A stretch of DNA of 10,951 bases from Mobilicoccus sp032100225 (GCA_032100225.1 DAMDJY010000116.1:1-10951), one strand, 5' to 3'; counted from the stretch's first letter, positions 1-6,589 are shown. Notes: a model not told the origin generated them from the letters alone. Translations and numbers: made by a program.

Positions 1-606
1 GATGCCGTTCACGCCGAGCTCACCGCGCAGGGCGCCAACCTCGCCGCCCACACCAACCCCTCCTGCACCTTCGTGGCCGCAGCGGTCGAGGCGGGACATG
101 TCGTCGTCGGGTCGGGGGGTGACTCGCGCGCGTACTGGTTCCCCGACGGCGAGCCCGCACGCCTGCTGACCACCGACGACTCGGTCGCCGAGGAGCGCAT
201 CGCGCTCGGCACCCCACGCGCGGAGGCGGAGACCGGGCCCGGCGCCCACACCATCACGCGCTGGCTCGGCATCGACTCCCCCGACCATGCGCCCCGACCG
301 AACAGCCTCGACGTCGACCGGCCGGGCTGGCTGATCGTCTGCTCCGACGGACTGTGGAACTACGCCAGCGAGGCCGACGCCCTCGCGGCCGTCGTGGCCG
401 ATGTCGCCGCGTCGGTCGGCGACCAGCCTGAGGCAGCGCAGCCGGGCGCTGACGGCCTGAGTGGCGAGACCGGCCGGCCATCCGTGTCGCCGCTGCTGCT
501 CGCGCGGGGCCTGGTCACCTGGGCCAACGCCATGGGCGGGCATGACAACATCACCGTGATCGCGGCACGACTGCACGACGACCGAAAGGCACCGACCGAT
601 GGCTGA
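1..606 (+). CDS. PP2C-family Ser/Thr protein phosphatase, C-terminal part (5' end outside window)
   Basis: This reading frame is open from base 1 to a TGA at 604-606 and gives 201 residues; the start lies upstream of the window. PP2C phosphatases are metal-dependent enzymes that remove phosphate from Ser/Thr residues. Three hallmark segments are visible: GDSRAYW at residues 40-46 (metal-binding Asp41), CSDGLWN at residues 114-120 (Asp116), and GHDNITVI at about residues 180-187 (Asp182-Asn183). The text before Asp41 (NPSCTFVAAAVEAGHVVVG) is the usual strand leading into the GDSR motif. The N-terminal metal-ligand segment is missing only because the window begins there. The final 8 bases (ATGGCTGA) overlap the start of the VWA gene, so the two are translationally coupled. 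Inferred role: the phosphatase arm of a phospho-signalling cassette. The family is clear; the substrate is unknown. Confidence 0.9.
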   Translation, partial: DAVHAELTAQGANLAAHTNPSCTFVAAAVEAGHVVVGSGGDSRAYWFPDGEPARLLTTDDSVAEERIALGTPRAEAETGPGAHTITRWLGIDSPDHAPRPNSLDVDRPGWLIVCSDGLWNYASEADALAAVVADVAASVGDQPEAAQPGADGLSGETGRPSVSPLLLARGLVTWANAMGGHDNITVIAARLHDDRKAPTDG

Positions 607-1876
607 GTTCTCCTCGACCGTTCACCAGAACGAGTTCCTCGGGGTGGGTGCCACCGACGTCCACGCCATCGTCTCGATCGCCTGCCAGGGCGCGGGTCGG
701 GCCGGGCAGAACATCGGCGGCGACGCGGGCGAGATCATCGTCATCGACACGTCGGGCTCCATGGAGGCTGCGGGTGTTCGCGCAGCTCAGGAGGCTGCCG
801 CAGCCGCTCTCGACCAGATCTTCGACGGCGTCTGGTTCGCCGTCGTCGCGGGCAACCACCAGGCACGGCTCTGCTACCCCGACGGATACTCCGCCGCGAT
901 GGTGCAGATGTCCTCGGAGACGCGCGTGCAGGCCAAGCGCTCCCTGACTCGGCTGTACGCCGACGGCGGCACCGCGATGGGAACGTGGCTGCTGGCGGCC
1001 GCGCAGCTCTTCGACACCGTGCCCTCGCTCATGCAGAAGCACGTCATCCTGCTCACCGATGGCGAGAACCAGCACGAGACGCCGCAGCAGTTGACGCAGG
1101 CGATCGAGTCCGTCCGCGGCCGGTTCCAGGCCGACTGCCGTGGGCTCGGTGCCGCATGGCAGGTGGAGGAGGTACGCCGCATCGCAGAGGCACTGCTCGG
1201 CTCGGTCGACCTCATCCCGCGACGCGAGGACATGGCGGCGGAGTTCGAGCGCCTGATGCGTGCGTCCATGGCACGCGGCGTCGCCGATGCCGCGCTGCGC
1301 GTGTGGGCCCCCCAGGGGTCCGAGGTGATGTTCGTGCGTCAGGTCGCCCCGACGGTGGAGGACATCACCTCCCGCCGCACCAGCATCAACCCGTTGACCT
1401 CGGCGTTCCCGACCGGATCGTGGGGCGACGAGACCCGCGACTACCACGTCGCCGTCCGACTCCCCGCGAAGGCCGTGGGTGCCGAACAGCTCGCTGCCCG
1501 AGTGCAACTCGTGGTCGGCGACGAGGTCGTCACGCAGGGCCTGGTCAAGGCCAAGTGGTCCGACGACTCCGGGCTCACGGCCCGCATCAGCCCCGAGGTC
1601 GCCCACTACACCGGGCAGACCGAGCTGGCCCAAGCCATCCAGGAGGGCCTCGCGGCCAAGTCGATCGGCGACGACGTCACCGCCACGACCCGCCTCGGGC
1701 GTGCCGTGCAGCTCGCCGTGGAGACGGGCAACGACGACGCCACCAACCGTCTCTCCCGCGTGGTCGACATCGACGACGCCGGCACCGGCCGCGTGCGTCT
1801 CAAGCAGCGCATCGACAAGCTCGACGAGATGGCCCTGGACACCGCCTCGACCAAGACCACCCGGGTCAAGCGATGA
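599..1876 (+). CDS. VWA (von Willebrand factor A) domain protein with intact MIDAS
   Basis: The protein has 425 residues. The ATG at 599 lies inside the last codons of the phosphatase gene. VWA domains bind a divalent metal and dock protein partners. The full MIDAS set is visible: DTSGSM at residues 50-55 (Asp50, Ser52, Ser54), Thr125 in DGGTAMG, and Asp154 in ILLTDGEN. There is no signal peptide or membrane helix, so it should be cytoplasmic. After the VWA core (about residues 40-225) comes a region of roughly 110 residues that looks beta-rich, then a charged helical tail (about residues 340-425) ending TTRVKR. VWA plus PP2C gene pairs, usually with a kinase, are known in bacteria, for example the TerY-P type triads; I infer an adaptor or scaffold role here. 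The stop overlaps the next start as ATGA (1873-1876). A long minus-strand ORF over this gene is a GC-rich shadow. Confidence 0.94.
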   Translation: MAEFSSTVHQNEFLGVGATDVHAIVSIACQGAGRAGQNIGGDAGEIIVIDTSGSMEAAGVRAAQEAAAAALDQIFDGVWFAVVAGNHQARLCYPDGYSAAMVQMSSETRVQAKRSLTRLYADGGTAMGTWLLAAAQLFDTVPSLMQKHVILLTDGENQHETPQQLTQAIESVRGRFQADCRGLGAAWQVEEVRRIAEALLGSVDLIPRREDMAAEFERLMRASMARGVADAALRVWAPQGSEVMFVRQVAPTVEDITSRRTSINPLTSAFPTGSWGDETRDYHVAVRLPAKAVGAEQLAARVQLVVGDEVVTQGLVKAKWSDDSGLTARISPEVAHYTGQTELAQAIQEGLAAKSIGDDVTATTRLGRAVQLAVETGNDDATNRLSRVVDIDDAGTGRVRLKQRIDKLDEMALDTASTKTTRVKR

Positions 1877-2925
1877 CGCAGTGCCCCTCCGGCCACGCGA
1901 GCTCCACGACGGACTACTGCGATGTCTGCGGCATGCCCATGACCGCGGCACCCGCGCCGAGCGCGGTCAGCAGCGCAGCGTCCGTCGAGGCACTGCAGGC
2001 ATCGGCTCCAGCGCCATCGTCGGCCGGCGTGCCTGCAGGTGGCGCGACGCAGACGTGTGAGAACTGCAAGGCCGTCAACGCCGAGGCCAACCTGTTCTGC
2101 GAGGTGTGCGGCTTCGACTTCACCACCGGAGTCATGCCCCGCGTCGACGGTGGCGAACCGTCCTTCCTGACTCCGCTGTCGTTGCCCGATCCCGAGCCGG
2201 TCATCGAGGCCCCCGATGGTCCGCTGAGCGAGCCTGACGCCCCCGATGCCCCGCTCGGCGCCGAGTCGGTCGCGCCGTCCGACGCCGACGAGGAGCCCGC
2301 CAGTTCTGTCCCGAGTTCACTCGACCTCGACTCACTCGACGCACCGCTCTCCGAGCCCTCTGGCACTGAGCCGTTTGGAACTGAGCCGTTTGGAACTGAG
2401 CCGTCGGTCGCCGAGCCGACCGTCGAACCGACGCCCGCACCTGCCGAGGAGGCTCGCGAAGCCGAGCCCGTGCCGGACCCGGTGCGGACCGCGCCGAAAC
2501 CGGTGAACCGGCCGCCGTCGCGTGAGGTGGCGGGCGAGTGGGTCGTGGAGGTGTGGGTCGACCCGGATTGGTTCGCCGTGCAGAGCACCGGCGAAACGTG
2601 CCCGTCGCCGGCCCCTCCGGAGATCGTCCGCATCACGGGGTCGGATGCGTTGATCGGGCGTCGGAGCCGTACGGCTGTGCCGGACATCGATTGCGGCATC
2701 GACTCCGCGGTGAGCCGTCGTCAGGCGCTGCTCAGCAGTGACGGGCGACGCTGGTGGATCGAGGATCTCGATTCGAGCAACGGCACCTGGGTCGGGCCGG
2801 CCATCGGACCGCTGCCGACATCTCCGATCACGGGACGCACCGAGGTCGACGGCGACGACCGGATCTACGTGGGTGCATGGACGCGTCTCGTGGTCCGGCC
2901 GGCCGTGGACTCCGAACTCACCTGA
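1873..2925 (+). CDS. Double zinc-ribbon, acidic linker, FHA-domain protein
   Basis: The protein has 350 residues and the start overlaps the upstream stop (ATGA). A short N-terminal zinc-binding motif has Cys4, His8, Cys16 and Cys19 (CPSGH then CDVCG). A four-cysteine zinc ribbon follows (Cys62, Cys65, Cys76, Cys79). Residues about 93-217 form a Pro/Glu/Asp/Ser-rich, low-complexity and probably disordered linker with a five-residue tandem repeat (GTEPF, GTEPF, GTEPS at 164-178). An FHA domain fills about residues 250-345: IGRRS, then SRRQA, then DLDSSNGTWV, the order of the phosphothreonine-binding GR, S-x-R and SNGT elements. FHA usually has SxxH where this has SRRQ, so binding should be tested. 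Inferred role: a phosphothreonine-dependent adaptor acting with the neighbouring PP2C and VWA proteins and an upstream kinase not seen here. Confidence 0.93.
   Translation: MTQCPSGHASSTTDYCDVCGMPMTAAPAPSAVSSAASVEALQASAPAPSSAGVPAGGATQTCENCKAVNAEANLFCEVCGFDFTTGVMPRVDGGEPSFLTPLSLPDPEPVIEAPDGPLSEPDAPDAPLGAESVAPSDADEEPASSVPSSLDLDSLDAPLSEPSGTEPFGTEPFGTEPSVAEPTVEPTPAPAEEAREAEPVPDPVRTAPKPVNRPPSREVAGEWVVEVWVDPDWFAVQSTGETCPSPAPPEIVRITGSDALIGRRSRTAVPDIDCGIDSAVSRRQALLSSDGRRWWIEDLDSSNGTWVGPAIGPLPTSPITGRTEVDGDDRIYVGAWTRLVVRPAVDSELT
2361..2405 (+). repeat. Three tandem 15-base repeats in the FHA-protein linker
   Basis: There are three copies of a 15-base unit at 2361-2375, 2376-2390 and 2391-2405. Copies differ by single bases (TGGCACTGAGCCGTT, TGGAACTGAGCCGTT, TGGAACTGAGCCGTC). 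The repeat keeps frame and encodes GTEPF-GTEPF-GTEPS. In a GC-rich gene the near-identical TTT and ACT codons suggest recent slippage duplication rather than selection on each residue. Copy number may vary between strains. Confidence 0.95.
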
Positions 2926-3971
2926 TGGCGGACGGCCACACGTCAGCACCGGCTACTCCACCGAACGGCGACGCCCCTGCGCCACGCCGCGGAGCCCTGA
3001 CCGATCGCGTCCTCATGGGCGTGGTCGCGCTCGGGGTGATCGTCGCTGTCTGGTCGTGGACCGACGGTGTGGGGTTGGCCGGTGGGTCGGTCCTCGCCCA
3101 GGTGCAGGCGCTCGCTCCGGTCATCGGTGTGGTGGGGCTCCTGTTAACCCTTCTCGCCATCGTGCGGCGTCGTCCGGTGACGGCGCTGGTCGCCGCCCTG
3201 GCGAGTTTCGCGCTCATCGCGCCGGTGATCCCCGCGCCGTCCGCGGCAGCACCACAGGGGACGAAGCGTCTGTCGGTGCTGGCGATCAACACGTTGATCG
3301 GGGCGGCCGACCCGCAGACGGTCATCGACGCCGTCGACGCCCACCAAGCCGACGTGCTCGTGCTGCCCGAGATGACCACCGAATACTGGGCGACGCTGCA
3401 GCAGGCCGGCTTGTCGACGCGGCTCCCGCACGCAACGGGTCGATCCGGGGGCGGGTTCGGGATGGTCGTCGCCACCCGGGAGCCGTCGACATGTCCCGAG
3501 GTCCCGAGTGGCGTGACCTGCGGCAAGGTCACGGTGAACACCGGCGATGCCCCGGTGCTCGGCACACGTGGGCAGGAGGAGTTCGCACAGATCGTCGTGC
3601 AGTTGCCCGACGGGACGCGCGTCAAGGGCGTCCACCTGTGGAGTCCGCGGGCGCTGCCCGCGCAATGGGCGTCCAGCCAGAACGACATGGCGACGTGGAT
3701 CGCCGAGCAACCCGCCGACACGCCTCTGGTGCTCGCGGGCGATTTCAACTCCGGTCCGTCACACCCGGTCTTCCGCCGCTACTCGGCCGGATTCGACCAC
3801 GGCCCCAGTGGTGACTTTCCGTGGACCCGCACCTGGCCGGTCATGCCCCCGATCATCCCGTTCACGCAGGTCGACCACGTCCTCAGCCGCGGGTGGCGCA
3901 TCACCGACTCCGACGTCCTGGAGATCCCCGGATCGGATCACCTCGGCGTCCGCGCCACCCTCACTCGCTGA
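2925..3971 (+). CDS. Membrane-anchored endonuclease/exonuclease/phosphatase (EEP) family protein
   Basis: The protein has 348 residues. The ATG at 2925 shares its A with the TGA of the FHA gene (2923-2925), which fixes the start, although the frame is open further upstream. The first ~28 residues are hydrophilic, then come three membrane helices at about 29-46, 62-80 and 85-102. Arg-rich stretches before helix 1 and at residues 81-83 suggest N-inside and a catalytic domain outside. The EEP fold has its metal and catalytic residues: Asn122 (LAINTL), Glu149 (LPEMT), His237 (GVHLWSP), Asp273 and Asn275 (GDFNS), Asp317-His318 (QVDHVL) and Asp338-His339 (SDHLGV). EEP enzymes cleave phosphodiesters or phosphomonoesters in DNA, RNA, inositol phosphates or sphingolipids. 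Similar actinobacterial proteins are extracytoplasmic; the substrate cannot be read from sequence. A rare TTA leucine codon lies at residue 74. It is the last gene of the coupled operon. Confidence 0.9.
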   Translation: MADGHTSAPATPPNGDAPAPRRGALTDRVLMGVVALGVIVAVWSWTDGVGLAGGSVLAQVQALAPVIGVVGLLLTLLAIVRRRPVTALVAALASFALIAPVIPAPSAAAPQGTKRLSVLAINTLIGAADPQTVIDAVDAHQADVLVLPEMTTEYWATLQQAGLSTRLPHATGRSGGGFGMVVATREPSTCPEVPSGVTCGKVTVNTGDAPVLGTRGQEEFAQIVVQLPDGTRVKGVHLWSPRALPAQWASSQNDMATWIAEQPADTPLVLAGDFNSGPSHPVFRRYSAGFDHGPSGDFPWTRTWPVMPPIIPFTQVDHVLSRGWRITDSDVLEIPGSDHLGVRATLTR

Positions 3972-3974
3972 TCA

Positions 3975-4028
3975 GCCCACCCCACGGGATAGGCGGGCAC
4001 CCACACCCCCGCAGGGTGGGCACCCACC
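3975..4028. terminator. Candidate terminator region between convergent genes
   Basis: The 84 bases between the EEP stop and the methyltransferase stop hold an 8-bp inverted repeat (GCCCACCC at 3975-3982 with GGGTGGGC at 4014-4021, 31-base loop). An alternative tight hairpin lies at 4015-4028 (GGTGG, loop GCAC, CCACC). A 10-base direct repeat, GGGCACCCAC, occurs at 3995-4004 and 4018-4027. There is no T-tract on either strand. Position between two converging genes makes a bidirectional terminator plausible, not proven. Confidence 0.4.
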
Positions 4029-4055
4029 TGTTCGAACGGAGTCACCCGCTGAGCG

Positions 4056-4718
4056 TCAGGCGAAGTTGACCTCGCCCTTGTGCATGTCGCGGCCCTTCAT
4101 GCGAACGAGCAGGTCCCAGGCGATGACGGTGCCGTCGTCGGTCTCGATCTCGCGTGCGACGCGGCCCGAACGCTCGATGACGAGGGATCCGGAGCTGAGG
4201 TAGTCCTGCAGGTCCTCCTCGACATCGGCCGCCGAGTAGAGCACCTCGGGGTCCTGCGGACCGCCGTAGCCCTCGGTGAGGTTGGTGGTGTCGTGGGCGA
4301 CGACGAGCAGCGTCCCGCCGGGAGCGAGCGCGTGGACCGCGTTGCGCATCGCGGCGCGACGCTCGTAGGCCGGCAGCTGGAGGTAACAGACGAGCACGGC
4401 GTCGTAGGCCGACTGGGTCACCTCGGCGAGGCTGACATCCTCGACCCGCCAGGTGATGTCGAGCTCACGGCCGGTGCGCTCAGCAGCTGCGGCCGCGAGG
4501 GTCTTGCCACGCTCGGCAGCGACCGACGAGAAGTCGATGGCCGTCACCGACCAGCCCTCGCTGGCCAGCCACACGGCGTTGCGTCCCTCGCCGGAGCCGA
4601 GGTCCAGCGCGGTCGTGGGCGTCAGCGCCCCGAGTTCGGAGATCACCCACCGGTTGGGGTCGGACCCCCACACGAGGTTTTCGGCGGTGTATCGCTCGTC
4701 CCAGGCTGCCGCGTCCAT
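4056..4718 (-). CDS. Class I SAM-dependent methyltransferase, TehB-like
   Basis: The protein has 220 residues. I chose the ATG at 4716-4718 because an AAGGAG ribosome site lies 6 bases before it and because the product then begins MDAAAWDERY, the normal start of this family. The frame is open to 4859 but that extension looks non-coding. Motif I, ALDLGSGEGRN (residues 37-47), binds S-adenosylmethionine; Asp62 in VTAIDFS is the acidic residue expected to hold the ribose hydroxyls; a motif-IV-like strand follows (AVLVCYLQL). The layout (WDERY start, LDLGxGxGRN, about 200 residues) resembles TehB and related small-molecule methyltransferases, some of which methylate tellurite or other metalloids. 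The actual substrate is not readable. It is cytoplasmic, stands alone on this strand, and is divergent from cydA. Confidence 0.9.
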   Translation of the reverse strand: MDAAAWDERYTAENLVWGSDPNRWVISELGALTPTTALDLGSGEGRNAVWLASEGWSVTAIDFSSVAAERGKTLAAAAAERTGRELDITWRVEDVSLAEVTQSAYDAVLVCYLQLPAYERRAAMRNAVHALAPGGTLLVVAHDTTNLTEGYGGPQDPEVLYSAADVEEDLQDYLSSGSLVIERSGRVAREIETDDGTVIAWDLLVRMKGRDMHKGEVNFA

Positions 4719-4724
4719 GGCCTG

Positions 4725-4730
4725 CTCCTT
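4725..4730 (-). promoter_or_regulatory. Ribosome binding site AAGGAG of the methyltransferase gene
   Basis: Read on the minus strand, AAGGAG is followed by CAGGCC and then ATG. Spacing of 6 bases and a near-perfect Shine-Dalgarno match decide the start at 4718 over upstream in-frame starts. Confidence 0.8.
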
Positions 4731-4737
4731 CGGCTTC

Positions 4738-4761
4738 CGGTCGGTGGATCGGTCGGTGAAT
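4738..4761. repeat. 12-base tandem repeat in the methyltransferase leader
   Basis: CGGTCGGTGGAT (4738-4749) is followed directly by CGGTCGGTGAAT (4750-4761), 11 of 12 bases equal. The pair sits 7 bases upstream of the methyltransferase ribosome site (minus strand), so it would be in the leader or form a paired operator. No function can be assigned from sequence. Confidence 0.8.
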
Positions 4762-4877
4762 CCTGGCCCTGGTCGGGCCGTCTTTGCAGTCTGTCGCATC
4801 GCGAGGCATCCGGCCAGTGAGGAGACCACCGCCACATCCAACTTCAGACCCTTCGCCAATTTTCCTACACCGCAACG

Positions 4878-4901
4878 GAATTGGCTTATACCCCTCTTCG
4901 G
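4878..4901 (+). promoter_or_regulatory. Candidate promoter / shared regulatory element upstream of cydA
   Basis: GAATT (4878-4882), five bases, then ATACCCCTCTTCGG (4888-4901). The same 14-mer, also preceded by GAATT, occurs upstream of the molybdenum oxidoreductase at 7862-7875. TATACC at 4887-4892 could be a -10 box, which would give a cydA leader of about 170 bases, but I see no good -35 at normal spacing. It may equally be an operator. Either reading is inference. Confidence 0.4.
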
Positions 4902-4962
4902 CGTTCGGAGCGGAGGACGAAAGTCCCTACGTACCTACTCATTTCCGGCCTATCCTGGCCTA

Positions 4963-4988
4963 CGAGGGGCAGCGTCTGCGGCCCCTCG
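4963..4988 (+). promoter_or_regulatory. Leader hairpin of cydA
   Basis: CGAGGGGC (4963-4970) pairs perfectly with GCCCCTCG (4981-4988) across a 10-base loop in which GC/GC can add two more pairs. It lies about 84 bases before the cydA start, within the predicted transcript. It could be an attenuator, a stability element or a protein-binding site. No U-tract follows, so simple intrinsic termination is not favoured. Confidence 0.45.
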
Positions 4989-5060
4989 ACCCGCGCCTGG
5001 GGAGCGGCGGGACGTCCTGGGGAGAGATCCCCCGCACGTCGTCCGGTCGCCCTGTCTATC

Positions 5061-5066
5061 GGAGGA
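5061..5066 (+). promoter_or_regulatory. Ribosome binding site GGAGGA of cydA
   Basis: GGAGGA lies 5 bases before ATG 5072. This and the family N-terminus (MDVVDLARWQFG) set the start. The frame is open upstream to 4784, but those residues are unlike any CydA. Confidence 0.85.
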
Positions 5067-5071
5067 CTTGG

Positions 5072-6589
5072 ATGGACGTAGTCGACCTTGCACGATGGCA
5101 GTTCGGTATCACGACCGTGTACCACTTCCTCTTCGTGCCGATCACGATCGGACTCTCGGCGGTCGTCGCCGGATTCCACACCTCGTGGGTTCGCACCCAC
5201 AACCCTCAGATGTACAAGCTGACCCGATTCTTCGGAAAGCTGTTCGTCATCAACTTCGCGCTCGGTCTGGTCACCGGAATCGTGCAGGAGTTCCAGTTCG
5301 GCATGAACTGGTCGGACTACAGCCGCATGGTGGGTGACATCTTCGGTGCGCCGCTGGCGCTCGAGGCTCTGCTCACCTTCTTCCTCGAGTCGGTGTTCAT
5401 CGGCCTGTGGATCTTCGGTTGGGGCCGCATTCCCGAGAAGCTGCACGCGATGACGATGTGGCTCGTTCACATCGGCACGGTGATGTCGGCCTTCTTCATC
5501 CTCTCGGCCAACAGCTGGATGCAGAACCCCGTCGGGTACCGCATCAACCCCGACAACGGGCGCGCCGAGCTGACCGACTTCGTGGCTGTCCTCTTCAACA
5601 AGGTTCAGCTCGTCACCTTCCCGCACGTCCTCGCCGCGGCCTACATGACCGGCGGCGCTCTCGTCATGGCCGTCGGCCTCTGGCACCTGCGCCGTCACGC
5701 CCGCATCAACACCGCTGTTGACGTGAACGACTCTGTCGACTCTGTGAACTCGACGACCGCTGCACACTCCGCCGCGGACTACCGCGACCTCTACCGCAAG
5801 GCCACCCGCGTCGGCGCGATCGTCACGCTCGTCGCCTCGATGGGTGTCGTCGTCACCGGTGACCTGCAGGGCAAGGTCATGACCGAGGTGCAGCCCATGA
5901 AGATGGCCGCCGCCGAGGCTCACTACGAGACCAGCTCGAAGGCGCCGTTTTCCGTCCTGTCGGTCGGCAACCTCGCCGGCACGGAGGCCAAGCACCTCAT
6001 CCAGGTCCCCGGCCTGCTGAGCTACCTGGGCAAGGGCGACTTCAACGCCGAGATCCAGGGCATCACCGACCTGCAGCGTGAGCACCAGGCCAAGTACGCC
6101 GGCAACGTGCTCACCAACGACAAGGTCACCAACTACACGCCCAACATTCCGGTCGCGTACTGGAGCTTCCGCCTGATGATGGGCCTCGGGTTCCTCGGCA
6201 TCGCCACCTCGCTGCTCGCGCTGTGGGCGACGCGCAAGTCGGCCTCGCCCGACTCGCTGCGCCCCTCCTGGTGGCACTGGGTGATCCTCGGCGCGCCGCT
6301 GTTCCCGCTGTTCGCCAACTCGTTCGGGTGGATCTTCACCGAGATGGGCCGCCAGCCGTGGGCCGTCAACGGCGTCATGCTCACGCAGTTCGGTGTCTCG
6401 CCGCGCACCACCGCCGCCGAGGTCCTCATCTCGATGGTCGTCTACACGCTCCTGTACGGGGCACTGGCCGTCGTCGAGCTCAAGCTCCTCTTCAAGTACA
6501 TCCGTCTCGGGGCCGAGGACATCGGCGAGCCCACCGAGGCCGTCACCAACGGCGTGGGCGACGACCAGCCCCTCGTCTACACCTACTGA
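5072..6589 (+). CDS. cydA: Cytochrome bd quinol oxidase subunit I
   Basis: The protein has 505 residues. With CydB it forms the membrane oxidase that takes electrons from quinol and reduces oxygen to water with high affinity; it carries hemes b558, b595 and d. Key residues are present: His18 in TTVYHFLFVP (heme b595 side, E. coli His19), His185 in FPHVL (heme b558, E. coli His186), Arg367 and Met369 in WSFRLM (E. coli Arg391/Met393), and the GWxxxExGRQPW signature at residues 419-430. The quinol-loop pair Lys...Glu appears in QPMKMAAAEA. The loop after this is short, the Q-loop type usual in Gram-positives. A polar cytoplasmic stretch near residues 211-230 contains a tandem DSV-DSV. The ribosome site is GGAGGA. 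cydB starts 16 bases after the stop. No Rex-like palindrome was seen in the leader. Confidence 0.98.
   Translation: MDVVDLARWQFGITTVYHFLFVPITIGLSAVVAGFHTSWVRTHNPQMYKLTRFFGKLFVINFALGLVTGIVQEFQFGMNWSDYSRMVGDIFGAPLALEALLTFFLESVFIGLWIFGWGRIPEKLHAMTMWLVHIGTVMSAFFILSANSWMQNPVGYRINPDNGRAELTDFVAVLFNKVQLVTFPHVLAAAYMTGGALVMAVGLWHLRRHARINTAVDVNDSVDSVNSTTAAHSAADYRDLYRKATRVGAIVTLVASMGVVVTGDLQGKVMTEVQPMKMAAAEAHYETSSKAPFSVLSVGNLAGTEAKHLIQVPGLLSYLGKGDFNAEIQGITDLQREHQAKYAGNVLTNDKVTNYTPNIPVAYWSFRLMMGLGFLGIATSLLALWATRKSASPDSLRPSWWHWVILGAPLFPLFANSFGWIFTEMGRQPWAVNGVMLTQFGVSPRTTAAEVLISMVVYTLLYGALAVVELKLLFKYIRLGAEDIGEPTEAVTNGVGDDQPLVYTY
5729..5746 (+). repeat. 9-base tandem repeat inside cydA
   Basis: GACTCTGTC (5729-5737) is followed by GACTCTGTG (5738-5746), encoding DSVDSV in a polar loop after a membrane helix. 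Codons here (TCT, GTT, TGT-type triplets) are less GC-biased than in the rest of cydA, suggesting a recently expanded loop insertion. Confidence 0.85.

Larger units (their letters stand above)
4719..5071. other. Divergent intergenic region, methyltransferase / cydA (353 bases)
   Basis: This stretch has no convincing gene. It holds the leader of the minus-strand methyltransferase with a 12-base tandem repeat, then a locally AT-richer segment at about 4850-4892 (including CCAATTTTCC and TTATACC) that is the best place for promoters. After that comes a string shared with the oxidoreductase upstream region (4888-4901). The cydA leader follows, with an 8-bp hairpin (4963-4988), a 9-base direct repeat CCTGGGGAG (4996-5004 and 5016-5024), and a small GGGGA-GAGA-TCCCC hairpin (5019-5032). 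Open frames across it lack ribosome sites and family resemblance. Confidence 0.8.

Noticed and set aside
985..1872. Upstream in-frame extension of the FHA gene
   Set aside because: It would overlap nearly all of the VWA gene and encodes Arg/Pro-rich shadow sequence. The ATGA junction at 1873 gives the natural start.
551..1951. 466-residue minus-strand ORF
   Set aside because: It is antisense to the VWA gene, which has an intact MIDAS. Its product is Gly/Arg/His/Val-rich with no motifs, as expected for a GC-rich shadow frame.
2754..2924. Upstream in-frame extension of the EEP gene
   Set aside because: It overlaps the FHA domain coding region in another frame; the ATG at 2925 is coupled to the FHA stop.
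4719..4859. N-terminal extension of the methyltransferase
   Set aside because: No ribosome site precedes the earlier ATG, whereas AAGGAG precedes 4718. The extension does not resemble the family N-terminus.
4784..5071. N-terminal extension of CydA
   Set aside because: CydA proteins start MDxxDLARWQFG and GGAGGA is right before 5072. The extension has Pro/Arg/Ser-rich non-family content.
4860..5071. Rex or Crp operator upstream of cydA
   Set aside because: No TGTGA/TCACA pair of suitable spacing is present in this leader.
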